This document shows, one piece after another, positions 21,917 through 30,708 of a DNA stretch of 38,934 nucleotides; position 1 is the stretch's first letter; the number at the start of each line of letters is the position of its first letter. Under the pieces are notes generated by a model, which was given only the letters and a program-made list of their open reading frames with translations, had not been told where the DNA came from and searched no databases. A program made the translations under genes and the position numbers. Source of the stretch: Candidatus Zambryskibacteria bacterium RIFCSPHIGHO2_01_FULL_46_25 (GTDB lineage: Bacteria > Patescibacteriota > Minisyncoccia > Phycocordibacterales > Zambryskibacteraceae); the NCBI GenBank assembly GCA_001825155.1, contig MHVH01000003.1, forward strand, positions 50,941-89,874, written 5' to 3'.

Positions 21917-22606
21917 CTATTTGAGAAGCGCGTCAAGCTTCACTTTGACGCTTTCAATTGGTTCGGCGCCCTTTATGGTTCCTTTCACCTTGCCGTCTTG
22001 GTCGAGGATTATAGAGTATGGAGTAGCCAAAGGTACTCCAGCTTTATAACTTTCCTCTACACCACTCTTGATTATTTCGGTGTATTTGCCACTCGCGAGA
22101 CAAGTATTGAAGGAGGGTACATCGAGCCCTATCGTTCCGGCAATTCTCGGTAATTCCGCAGGGTCAAGTCCGTCGTTTGAAGGCGTGGTGCGGAAAAGTT
22201 CGTCAAGATAGTTCCAGAAGGCCTGGTTTCCTCCAAGTTCCGCCGCGCATTCGGTTGCTTCCGCTTCCTTTATCGCTTTAGAATGGAGCTGGGGGATGGG
22301 GAGTTGGCGGAAGACCCATGCCACATCGTTGCCGTAAGAATTCATAATATCTTTCATGGTGTAATGGAATACTTTGCAGAATGGGCATTCGGTATCGGAG
22401 TATTCGACTATTATCACTTTCGCGCTTCTGCTCCCGAGATAATGGTCTTGCGCTGTCACCGCCGGCACTTCTACTTCAGCATTATTTGGCGTACGTTCCG
22501 CATAGTTCTGCGGCTTCTCGCCGCCAAAGTAAACCGCGCCAGCAATAAGCGCCCCCGCCGCCACTATTGCGAGTGGGATGGTAAATTTGTTTAACGGTTC
22601 TTCCAT
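21917..22606 (-). CDS. DsbA-family thiol:disulfide oxidoreductase
   Basis: N-terminal membrane anchor, EYSDTECPFCKVFH CxxC thioredoxin fold. Confidence 0.88.
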   Translation of the reverse strand: MEEPLNKFTIPLAIVAAGALIAGAVYFGGEKPQNYAERTPNNAEVEVPAVTAQDHYLGSRSAKVIIVEYSDTECPFCKVFHYTMKDIMNSYGNDVAWVFRQLPIPQLHSKAIKEAEATECAAELGGNQAFWNYLDELFRTTPSNDGLDPAELPRIAGTIGLDVPSFNTCLASGKYTEIIKSGVEESYKAGVPLATPYSIILDQDGKVKGTIKGAEPIESVKVKLDALLK

Positions 22607-22637
22607 AGTTTGTGAATTATAACATAAGCCGCCATAG

Positions 22638-23213
22638 TCAAAACGGCAAGGAGAAATTCATTTTATTGTCTCCGGGGGTTTCCCAGTCCGACGTGTCGAG
22701 CTTGAATTCTCGTAGCTGGCCACCTTCTTTAAACATTAGCTTCTGGTTCGCCATGGCGAAATCGTAAATTTCTTTGGTAATCTTCACGTCGTCGAGACAG
22801 TAGCTCTTCACTTTGTCGTACTCACCCTCTTTCCACCACTTTGTGGCCTCGAGTCCGTGTCCGGATTTGTTCTTGCCGAGTGTCCCCTCGGCAAGTTGGT
22901 CGAGCTTCATGCCACGACCGTATTGCTTCCTGATTTCTTTCAAAATATCGAGGTGTTTTATTTTCGAAAGGTCGCCCGGATAGTATTTATTGAGGAGCGG
23001 TAGGTCAAAATGTTCCGAGTAGAAGCCTATAAGCATATCCGCGCGCTCAAGTATCGGCCATAGCTTCGCGAACTCGACTTGGGTGAAGGAGGACAGAGTG
23101 TCCGTCTCGGAATCGTGTATGCCCACGACGGCAATATCAAGATCGGCAGGGTCGCTTGAACCCACATCGCTGAAGATATTTGAAGTTTCTATGTCGAAAA
23201 CTATTTTTCGCAT
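22638..23213 (-). CDS. RNase H-like 3'-5' exonuclease domain protein
   Basis: VFDIETS...GFYSEHFDLPLL...YCLDDVKITKEIYDF exonuclease motifs. Confidence 0.8.
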   Translation of the reverse strand: MRKIVFDIETSNIFSDVGSSDPADLDIAVVGIHDSETDTLSSFTQVEFAKLWPILERADMLIGFYSEHFDLPLLNKYYPGDLSKIKHLDILKEIRKQYGRGMKLDQLAEGTLGKNKSGHGLEATKWWKEGEYDKVKSYCLDDVKITKEIYDFAMANQKLMFKEGGQLREFKLDTSDWETPGDNKMNFSLPF

Positions 23214-23217
23214 CCCG

Positions 23218-24009
23218 TTATTTCGGCAAAAGCCCGTGTGTTTCGAGAAAATCTCTCAGAGTAATATCACCCCAGCCGAAGCCGACCGCCGGCACGGGAT
23301 CAGCGTCGAAAAGTTCGAGCAAATTATCATATCGCCCGCCGCCGCAGAGAGCGCGAGGATTAGCTGGGTCAGTGTCGAACATTTCGAAGACAATGCCCGT
23401 ATAGTACGCCTGTCCGCGGGCAAGTGTCTCGTCAGTTTTCGTATTTTTGATGCCTTTTTCCGCGAGTTTCGCTTGGAAATCTTTGAGTTCGTCTATGCTT
23501 CCTGTTGGGAAATTGAGACGGAATTCAAATAGCTCGTCTTTGGCACCGAATTCTTTCATAATCTCGTAAGCGAGAGTGATGACCTCAAGGTCCGCGCTCG
23601 TGTCGGCGATACCCAGGAGGTCCACGTTGAGCTGGTAGTGTTCGCGCCTTCTGCCGCGCTGCGGCTTCTCATAGCGGAAGAGGTTTGGTATCGAGTACCA
23701 GCGGAGAGGGAACTTCAGTTCACGCCTTCTGGCTGCCACCATGCGGGCGAGTGTCGGCGTCATTTCCGGACGCAGCGTAACAGAGCGTCCACCTCGGTCG
23801 ATGAAGGTGAATGTTTGCTGGTTTACAATCTCATCGCCCGATTTCTCGGTGTAGAGTTCGGTTGGTTCCAGAGGAGAAGCGCTGTACTCGACGTAACCGA
23901 ACTTCTCAGCGACCCTTCGCCAAACATCGAAGATATGATTCTGGACAACCATATCTTCCGGATAGAAGTCCTGCACGCCCTTATAGGGCTCTGTTGAAAG
24001 TTTTGACAT
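23218..24009 (-). CDS. hisS: Short histidine--tRNA ligase-like protein
   Basis: GVQDFYPED, TLRPEMTPTLARM, LARGQAYYTGIVFEMF, GGGRYDNLLE; ends before an anticodon-binding domain. Confidence 0.75.
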   Translation of the reverse strand: MSKLSTEPYKGVQDFYPEDMVVQNHIFDVWRRVAEKFGYVEYSASPLEPTELYTEKSGDEIVNQQTFTFIDRGGRSVTLRPEMTPTLARMVAARRRELKFPLRWYSIPNLFRYEKPQRGRRREHYQLNVDLLGIADTSADLEVITLAYEIMKEFGAKDELFEFRLNFPTGSIDELKDFQAKLAEKGIKNTKTDETLARGQAYYTGIVFEMFDTDPANPRALCGGGRYDNLLELFDADPVPAVGFGWGDITLRDFLETHGLLPK

Positions 24010-24072
24010 ACGGATAGTATAACAAATCCTAAATCCTAAGCACTAAATCCTAAATCAATCTCAATTTACCCA

Positions 24073-24110
24073 ATACGTTACTTTTATGCGGTCGCACAAT
24101 AATAACGTAT
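24073..24110. repeat. 38-bp palindromic repeat, copy 2
   Basis: ATACGTTACTTTTATGCGGTCGCACAATAATAACGTAT; 35/38 identical to copy 1. Confidence 0.85.
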
Positions 24111-24269
24111 ACATAATAAGCCAGTTATAGCATTGTTATTATGTATTTGGGAAAAATTAAGCAAACGAAAAAACGTGCCACAATCTTCCCCACTTAGTAA
24201 TTGAATGTAAAAGAGTTGCATAAATAGAGAACGGACCGACCCAGCGCGATGCTGAATCAGTCCGTCGAT

Positions 24270-24470
24270 TTACCTAACTTTTTGGCCAGCCTCAAACCCG
24301 CGGTTGTAGGCGGCAACTAGCAGGAATATGAACCATAGGACCGCAAGGGTCCCGAAAAATTCGACCCCCGCGACCCACTGCCCAAACTGGTTTTTGTCTT
24401 CTGGTATTCGTGCCAGAAAACATCCCAATATGAACAGCAAACAAAAGAACTGTCCGAAAAGCAACACCAT
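24270..24470 (-). CDS. Small two-TM membrane protein
   Basis: MVLLFGQFFCLLFILGCFLARIPEDKN...; ATG preceded by AGGAG. The longer track ORF start is unlikely. Confidence 0.6.
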   Translation of the reverse strand: MVLLFGQFFCLLFILGCFLARIPEDKNQFGQWVAGVEFFGTLAVLWFIFLLVAAYNRGFEAGQKVR

Positions 24471-24538
24471 AACGACTCCTGTCTCAGGATTACCAGCAAC
24501 TCCTCGTCGCTGGCTACTGCCATCAAGGCAGTACTTGT

Positions 24539-24886
24539 TTACGACACTTTCACCACGAGACAACCGTTGTACACGAAACGCTGGGCGTAGGCGGGCGGGT
24601 TGGTGATTTCCACCGACCGTCGTTCCCACTCGCCGGGGAGCCCAAATCCCGGTTTTGCGACTTCGCAGACGATGAAAAACTCTGCGAAGCCATGACCTTC
24701 CGGGTGGTCAGTACGCAGGAGGATCTGTACCTCCTTGCGGATGGACTTGCCGTCTGCCGGCAAGTCTCCCATCACATAGTCGCGCCGGTGCCACGCCAGG
24801 TCCCGCCCGAAAGTGGCGCGCAGAATGTCCTGCGCCATCCGCTCTGCGAGCGAGACATGCTCCACGATCGAAAGCCGTTTTGCCAT
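24539..24886 (-). CDS. Uncharacterized ~115-aa protein
   Basis: ATG at 24886 preceded by GGAGG; downstream of a strong promoter and leader hairpin. Confidence 0.6.
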   Translation of the reverse strand: MAKRLSIVEHVSLAERMAQDILRATFGRDLAWHRRDYVMGDLPADGKSIRKEVQILLRTDHPEGHGFAEFFIVCEVAKPGFGLPGEWERRSVEITNPPAYAQRFVYNGCLVVKVS

Positions 24887-24937
24887 TTGTCCCTCCGTCA
24901 AGGAGAGCATCTGATAATATTCTCAGACGGCCACTGT

Positions 24938-24984
24938 CTCAGCAGCGACTTGGTAAGAACTTTTCCAACCAAGTCGCTGCCGAG
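24938..24984 (-). promoter_or_regulatory. Long 5'-UTR hairpin
   Basis: CTCAGCAGCGACTTGGT/ACCAAGTCGCTGCCGAG, 17-bp arms with one mismatch. Confidence 0.6.
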
Positions 24985-25007
24985 AAATATATCAAGGTGC
25001 TTTTTTC

Positions 25008-25036
25008 AGCTTAGCACACTTCAATATATTTGTCAA
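25008..25036 (-). promoter_or_regulatory. Promoter TTGACA-N17(..TGC)-TAAGCT
   Basis: Reverse complement read directly. Confidence 0.75.
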
Positions 25037-25129
25037 GCACTTTTTTGGCACATTCAACTTCCAAATTTAAATATCAAAAATATGGCTTAAAACAAGGCTA
25101 GTCCCTAGCACCTAGCCTCTAACAGCTAG

Positions 25130-26917
25130 TTATTTTCTCTGTGCCTTGTTTCGTTCTTGCTGAGTGAGGAAAACCTTGCGCAGGCGGACGGAGGAGGGGG
25201 TAATTTCTATATATTCGTCGTCATTCATAATCTCCATGGCGCGTTCGATTGAAAGTTTAAAAGCCGGCACGAGGAAAATGCCTTCGTCGGAGCCCGAGGC
25301 GCGCATGTTGGTAAGCTGTTTGCCTTTGGTTGGGTTTACATAAATATCTTCGCCTTTAGATGTGTTGCCTATCACTTGCCCCGCGTATACCTCATCGCCT
25401 GGCTCGGCGTAGAGCACACCTCTCTGTTGCAGATTGTCGAGAGAGAAGGCGAGGCACTTACCCTTCTCCATCGATATCATCGCTCCCACATCCTTATGGT
25501 CTATTTCTCCGGCATATTTTTTGAAAGCGGTGAAGCGGGAGGACAGTATGCCAAGACCCTTGGTCGTGACGATGAACTGTCCTCTGTAGCCGAGGAGCCC
25601 TCGGGTCGGTACTTCGAAGGTAAGCCTGGTCTGTCCATCCTCGGTCTTCATATCCATGAGCTGTCCTTTGCGGACGGTGAGCGAAGAGATGATAGAGCCG
25701 CTCATCTCTTCGGGCACGTCGACCAGTACTTCTTCAAATGGTTCTGTTTTCTCGCCATTCGTTTCTTTGTAGATAACGTGAGGTTGGGACACTTGGAGTT
25801 CGAAGCCTTCTCGGCGCATATTCTCACAGAGGATGGCGATGTGGAGTTCCCCTCGACCATAAACCGTATAGAAGTCGCTTGTGGAAAAATCGACTTTGAG
25901 CCCGACATTCACTTCAAGTTCTCGTTCAAGTCTCTCGCGGATTTGTCGTCCTGTTACAAATTTTCCTTCGCGTCCGGCGAAGGGGGAGTTGTTGACAAGG
26001 AAGTTGAGGGAGATGGTCGGTTCATCGATATTGATAGCCGGCAAGATTTCGAATTCTTCCGTGCCGGAAACTGTGTCGCCGATATAGATGTCGGAGAGTC
26101 CGGCAATCATGCAAATATCTCCAGCCACCGCCTCCTCACTTTCTACGCGGTTGATGCCGGAGAAGGAGAAGAGCTTAGTGATCTTGCCTTTGTATTCCTC
26201 TCCACTATGCTTCTTCACCCACACATCCGAACCGGATTTAAGAACTCCTTGATAAATTCTCGCGATAGCCAAGCGTCCGAGGAAGTTGTCGTAGGCCAAG
26301 TTAAACGGTTGCAGTAAGGCTGGCTTGTCCGCCGAAGCCTTGGCGGAGGCGGAGGGCACATGTTCAAGAACCGTGTCGAGAATTGGGGTAAGGTCCTTCG
26401 CTTCGTCGGCGAGGTTCATTTTCGCCACGCCCTCTCGCCCAATAGCATAGACGGTAGGGAAGTCTATCTGCTCGTTGTTCGCGCCGAGTTCGAGGAAAAG
26501 TTCGAGAACCATTTCGTGCACTATCTCGGGGCGGGCTGCCGGTTTATCAATTTTATTTATGATGACGATAGGTTTAAGGCCGAGCTCGAGCGACTTCTTC
26601 AAAACGAATCTTGTCTGCGGCATCGGCCCTTCCTGCGCGTCAACTACCAGAAGCACTGTATCAATAGAACGTAGCACTCGCTCGACCTCGGAGCCGAAGT
26701 CGGAGTGCCCGGGCGTGTCGACGATATTGATTTTCGTGTCTTTATAAAAGATTGATGTGTTCTTGGAGTAAATGGTAATGCCGCGCTCGAGCTCAAGAGC
26801 GTTACTATCCATAGAAACACCTTCTTCGACCATGCCGGTCTGACGCATCAAAGCATCGGTCAGAGTAGTCTTCCCGTGGTCAACGTGAGCAATAATCGCT
26901 ATGTTCCTGATTTCCAT
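25130..26917 (-). CDS. typA: Translational GTPase TypA/BipA
   Basis: MEIRNIAIIAHVDHGKTTLTDALMRQTG, VDTPGHSDFGSEVER, NKIDKP; start placed at 26917. Confidence 0.95.
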   Translation of the reverse strand: MEIRNIAIIAHVDHGKTTLTDALMRQTGMVEEGVSMDSNALELERGITIYSKNTSIFYKDTKINIVDTPGHSDFGSEVERVLRSIDTVLLVVDAQEGPMPQTRFVLKKSLELGLKPIVIINKIDKPAARPEIVHEMVLELFLELGANNEQIDFPTVYAIGREGVAKMNLADEAKDLTPILDTVLEHVPSASAKASADKPALLQPFNLAYDNFLGRLAIARIYQGVLKSGSDVWVKKHSGEEYKGKITKLFSFSGINRVESEEAVAGDICMIAGLSDIYIGDTVSGTEEFEILPAINIDEPTISLNFLVNNSPFAGREGKFVTGRQIRERLERELEVNVGLKVDFSTSDFYTVYGRGELHIAILCENMRREGFELQVSQPHVIYKETNGEKTEPFEEVLVDVPEEMSGSIISSLTVRKGQLMDMKTEDGQTRLTFEVPTRGLLGYRGQFIVTTKGLGILSSRFTAFKKYAGEIDHKDVGAMISMEKGKCLAFSLDNLQQRGVLYAEPGDEVYAGQVIGNTSKGEDIYVNPTKGKQLTNMRASGSDEGIFLVPAFKLSIERAMEIMNDDEYIEITPSSVRLRKVFLTQQERNKAQRK

Positions 26918-26963
26918 ATTGAAACCGCCTTGCGGCGGATAGGCGTCAATTAAAGCACGTATT

Positions 26964-27485
26964 TTACTTCTCCACAAGTTCTCCACCTTGGTAGACGAAC
27001 ACTTTGGCGGTTGGGACGGTCGGTTCGGCGGCGTAAGGCTCGTCATCCCGGCGGTCGAGGAAGCGCACCGTTACGGCTCCATTAGCTATGGAAATTGATT
27101 GCGGAGCGATACGGTCGCCGAGGAAGACGGCGTTCGTACCTTTGTAATTTACCGGGCCGGAAACGTATGCCGCCGCGTAGACGAAGACTCCCGAGCCACC
27201 ACCCGAGCGGGCAAGCAGGATAACGGAATCTTCTTTGCCATCGGCATTTATGTCGCCGAATGCCCTATCATCGAGAATGGACACCTCTTCGTTGTCGCTC
27301 TCACTTCTGCCTTGGGATAATGTAATCGGACCTTCATCGAAAGCGAAGGTGGCATTCGACGGGTCGGGGCGGAAAGTTTCTCCCGTTGTATTGTCGTTCG
27401 TGTTCACGTCCACCTTATCGTCTCGCATGAAGAAGGCGTAGTATCCGAGAGCGAGAATAAGGATTAAGAATATAACTTTCTTCAT
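26964..27485 (-). CDS. Membrane-anchored or exported hypothetical protein
   Basis: N-terminal signal/TM helix, FGDINADGKEDSVILL segment. Confidence 0.7.
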   Translation of the reverse strand: MKKVIFLILILALGYYAFFMRDDKVDVNTNDNTTGETFRPDPSNATFAFDEGPITLSQGRSESDNEEVSILDDRAFGDINADGKEDSVILLARSGGGSGVFVYAAAYVSGPVNYKGTNAVFLGDRIAPQSISIANGAVTVRFLDRRDDEPYAAEPTVPTAKVFVYQGGELVEK

Positions 27486-27499
27486 ATGGGTATTTTACC

Positions 27500-27538
27500 A
27501 CAAAGCAAAATCCCGTCATTGCTGACGGGGTTTTGCTT
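27500..27538 (-). terminator. Intrinsic terminator, possibly bidirectional
   Basis: CCCCGTCAGCAATGACGGG flanked by AAAA/TTTT. Confidence 0.6.
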
Positions 27539-27710
27539 AGCGAGGCCTGCTTCTGGAGCACAACACAGAATGAGGCTCATAATAAATCTCTTCCACCTTG
27601 CCTCCGAAGCTGACCTGCAATCATTTTAAATTTAAAATTTTCAATTTTCAATTTTCAAACAGTGGACATCCTGTGCATGAAATGTGTATAGCTTTTGACC
27701 CGCTCAAAAC

Positions 27711-28259
27711 CTAGAATTTATTCCCAGCCCAAGGGACGCCCACTTTCGGCAATACCCATTTGTCGAGGCCGTGCCAGCCGGCAATTCGCCAAGCCATGAT
27801 GAGGAAGAGCTGGAGGAAGAGCAGAACCGGATTGATGCTTACCGTACCGGCGAAGAGGAAATTGAGATTGAGGAAGGTGCCGAAGAACGCCGCGATGCCC
27901 GTAAGGAGTCCGAGTATGAGAGCGATGCCCACGGCGGTTTCTCCATAAGCGATGAGATAAGAAAATGTTTCTGCATTCGGCAAGGCGAAGTTCTGGATGA
28001 ACGCCGCGTACCAGCTGGTTACATCCGGGTGGAGGCCGCTAGTCTTGGCGAGAGCGCCTTTGAGGAATCCTGTTACCGCAGTGCCCGCGTTATCTCCCGT
28101 CCAGGCCGGGTTGCCGAGCTTACCCCAGCCGGACAAGAGCCACTCGTAGCCGACGTAGACGCGCACGATGAACCAGAACCACGCCATCTTCGGATTGGCG
28201 AAGAGGAATCGAGCGAAGGGTGGCTCGGGCACGTGGGTAACGTAGGTAAGAGATTTCAT
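27711..28259 (-). CDS. DoxX-family membrane protein
   Basis: RVYVGYEWLLSGWGKLGNPAW..., IAYGETAVGIALILGLLTGIAAFFG. Confidence 0.85.
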   Translation of the reverse strand: MKSLTYVTHVPEPPFARFLFANPKMAWFWFIVRVYVGYEWLLSGWGKLGNPAWTGDNAGTAVTGFLKGALAKTSGLHPDVTSWYAAFIQNFALPNAETFSYLIAYGETAVGIALILGLLTGIAAFFGTFLNLNFLFAGTVSINPVLLFLQLFLIMAWRIAGWHGLDKWVLPKVGVPWAGNKF

Positions 28260-28302
28260 GAATCAGAAATTAATTTTTTAATCTCTATATTATATATCCG
28301 AT

Positions 28303-28806
28303 TCAGTAAAACGATACGATACTGCCGGTGGCTATGCCTATGGCGATGGCGGTTCCTCCGATGGCAACCATGCGCAAAGTATTTTTGGAAACGCTGGTTT
28401 TAGTAACTTTGGCGCCAACTATGCCGAGGAGGAATAGCGCGGCTACGGATAAGGCGATGGAAGACGGCAAGGCCTTGCTCACGGGCCAGGCGAGATACGG
28501 CGCGAGCGGTATGAGGCCGGAGAGGAAATAGGAGAAGAACATTACCGCTCCGGAAATAAAACTGCTTCTCTCCACCTTGTTACTGCCGCTCTCATATTCC
28601 TCGGCCGTTGATTCCGAGAGGAAGCTGCCGGCCGCCATCGAAAACGCTTCCACGAAGATAAGCACTATGCCCGTGAGGAAAATAGTTTCTTTGGCAACTC
28701 CGGCGATGGCGACTCCGGAGAGCAATCCCACCGTGGAAACCAGACTATCTTCCACTCCGAAGATAAAATTCCTGAAGTACGATACGAAAGGAGCTTTTTT
28801 AAACAT
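28303..28806 (-). CDS. VIT1/CCC1-family transporter
   Basis: NFIFGVEDSLVSTVGLLSGVAIAG and SMAAGSFLSESTAEEYE. Confidence 0.88.
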   Translation of the reverse strand: MFKKAPFVSYFRNFIFGVEDSLVSTVGLLSGVAIAGVAKETIFLTGIVLIFVEAFSMAAGSFLSESTAEEYESGSNKVERSSFISGAVMFFSYFLSGLIPLAPYLAWPVSKALPSSIALSVAALFLLGIVGAKVTKTSVSKNTLRMVAIGGTAIAIGIATGSIVSFY

Positions 28807-28918
28807 ACTTCTATTTAATCACTAAAGAGGTTTGGTATCCACCAGAACTTTTTGTTTGCAACTTTAAGATTTCTGCCTTTTTCTGATACGCAGCATGTCA
28901 TAGTAGATTAAAAAAGAG

Positions 28919-28947
28919 AAAAGGCCTCATCGTGAGATGGGCCTTTT
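28919..28947 (-). terminator. Intrinsic terminator
   Basis: AAAAGGCCCATC-TCAC-GATGAGGCCTTTT followed by CTCTTTTTT on the minus strand. Confidence 0.7.
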
Positions 28948-29197
28948 AATAAAGAGCGAGAGTGAATACTTCCTCTTGTCGGTGGGCGCGTGCGCCGGCC
29001 AACAGCTTATGTGACCAAATTCTGTCAAATAAGCCTCTGTCTAGTCCGTATCGTCGTACGAACACCCTGGGCTCGCTCGACTCCGCGCCATCTAAGGCGC
29101 CAATGTCAGCGTAAGGGACTTCAACTGAGCTGTCTCCGTTTTCCAGAACGTCTTCGTGCGGCGGCATCGATGCGACGACTGTCGCCGACAACGTCAA
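28946..29197 (-). CDS. Possible small protein (TTG start), or ncRNA
   Basis: 83-aa ORF within a promoter-to-terminator unit; no clear Shine-Dalgarno. Confidence 0.3.
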   Translation of the reverse strand: MTLSATVVASMPPHEDVLENGDSSVEVPYADIGALDGAESSEPRVFVRRYGLDRGLFDRIWSHKLLAGARAHRQEEVFTLALY

Positions 29198-29231
29198 CTG
29201 AAAATTTCGGACTACTCACTCTCTACCTTAA

Positions 29232-29260
29232 AGTTTAGCACACCTTATAATTTCTGTCAA
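29232..29260 (-). promoter_or_regulatory. Promoter TTGACA-N17(..TGC)-TAAACT
   Basis: Reverse complement read directly. Confidence 0.75.
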
Positions 29261-29330
29261 GTACAAAATTGACTCCGTTCAGCCTAATGTCTAAATATGG
29301 CTCAAACAGGGGATTTTCAAGGGAGTCAAA

Positions 29331-29492
29331 TTAATTGAGCTTCCGACTCTTTACTATACCCATAATACCTACAACTATTGCCACCAGTCCCAAGAACTGT
29401 CCGCCGGGACTGTCGTCCATTTCGCCGTACACGACCATAAACCCGCCAAGTAATATCAAGAGCACAAAGCTCGCCAATTTGATTTTATACAC
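29331..29492 (-). CDS. Small two-TM protein (53 aa)
   Basis: GTG start; MYKIKLASFVLLILLGGFMVVYGEMDDSPGGQFLGLVAIVVGIMGIVKSRKLN; not in the supplied track. Confidence 0.55.
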   Translation of the reverse strand: MYKIKLASFVLLILLGGFMVVYGEMDDSPGGQFLGLVAIVVGIMGIVKSRKLN

Positions 29493-29525
29493 ACAAAAAT
29501 ATTACCACGACAACAAAAAATGAGT

Positions 29526-30082
29526 TTATGAGCCTTGTAATTCCCAAGCTCCAACCTTCTTTACACATGTCCCGTTATCTCCCATTTCAAATAAACCAAT
29601 CGCTATATAAGTACCGCCGAAGTCCTCTTTCGGTGGCAGAGATTCAACTATTTCCGGATGATCACTCTTAAATCTTGTGAAGGTAAGATGCGGAGCGTAC
29701 AAATTCCCAACATTGATCCAGCCGTACTTAATAAGGTTAGAACGAGCTTCTCAACAACCTTATTTTGAAGGTCAACGATCTCTTTGTTTTTAGCATATCC
29801 AACATCTATGTATGTATTTTCGTAATTATATTTGTTTGTGTTTAATTTAATAACCACTGTGTTTCTTGCTATTTCTGACAGGATATTTTTCGCTTTTTCC
29901 AGCCCGTCTTCATTGAGTTGTGTCATGTAGACTGAGATGTGCGGGAAAACATTATGGTTGTCGAGGGTAAAATGCGTACCCAGCTTCTCTAGGTCTTTAC
30001 TTAATCGAAGAGCTTTACCCAGTAACCCTTCTGAGGGCAAGAGAACAATGTTATAGGGTTTAGATTGCATGAATTTATTCAA
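29526..30082 (-). pseudogene. 2H phosphoesterase (2'-5' RNA ligase-like), frameshifted
   Basis: First motif FPHISVYM in the track ORF; second motif APHLTFTRF in another frame after about 29750, reading to a stop at 29526. Confidence 0.7.
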
Positions 30083-30089
30083 ATAGAAA

Positions 30090-30242
30090 CTATTTTTTTA
30101 CTCGCCAATTTATTTCGAAAGAAACAGAATACTTATCCGGTATTCGCCATTTGGAGAATCTGAAGCACAAAAACTGGAATTTATTTTCAGAAATTCTACC
30201 GAATCCGAATCTATTCAAAGTTAGCTCTATATCTATAACCAT
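30090..30242 (-). CDS. Small uncharacterized protein (50 aa)
   Basis: ATG at 30242 after GGAAG; extended -10 TGCTATACT upstream; not in the supplied track. Confidence 0.4.
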   Translation of the reverse strand: MVIDIELTLNRFGFGRISENKFQFLCFRFSKWRIPDKYSVSFEINWRVKK

Positions 30243-30412
30243 TTGGCTTCCAAAGTATAGCATCTCTACCCGTTGAGCGGGTAATTACTCTAAGTAACAT
30301 ATACGATAAGATTAAGCCATGGCTGACTTATAACGTATAGTATAAGAGTGGAAAATGTCGTAGCTATGGCTATAATGGTTAAGTTCCTTAAAAAATAAAT
30401 AGAACGTTCAGT

Positions 30413-30708
30413 TCCGCGATAGCTCAGTCGGTAGAGCGCCTCCCTGTGTTAGTTACGCAGCTTTCCCGAGTAATCGGGATTGAAAAATAAGGTGAATTGC
30501 TGGAAACCCTAACGTAGAGTCGAGGGTAATCAGCAGCCCAGCCCCGCCGCGGCGGGGAAGGTTCAGAGACTATCCCTTCGGGGAGTACTCCGGCTCAGGC
30601 CGGCGGAAGCGCCTTACGCCCTTCGGGGCGATGATATAGTCCACCCCCAAAAGAGATTTCGGGATAAGTGTAAGGAGGATGTCCCAGGTTCGAGCCCTGG
30701 TCGCGGAG
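30413..30708 (+). tRNA. tRNA-Asn(GUU) interrupted by a group I intron
   Basis: Exons 30413-30447 and 30671-30708 give TCCGCGATAGCTCAGTCGGTAGAGCGCCTCCCTGT|TAAGGAGGATGTCCCAGGTTCGAGCCCTGGTCGCGGAG. Confidence 0.93.
30448..30670 (+). ncRNA. Group I intron (223 nt) in tRNA-Asn(GUU)
   Basis: P AATTGCTGGAAA, Q AATCAGCAGCCCAG, R GTTCAGAGACTA, S GATATAGTCC; P1 CTGT/GCAG with U-G wobble; terminal G. Confidence 0.95.

Noticed and set aside
25376-26317. 313-aa plus-strand ORF opposite typA
   Set aside because: Antisense shadow of typA; composition is that of the reversed codon pattern.
27641-27660. TCAATTTT tandem repeat as a CRISPR-like or functional array
   Set aside because: Very short AT-rich repeats without spacers; no CRISPR features anywhere in the window.
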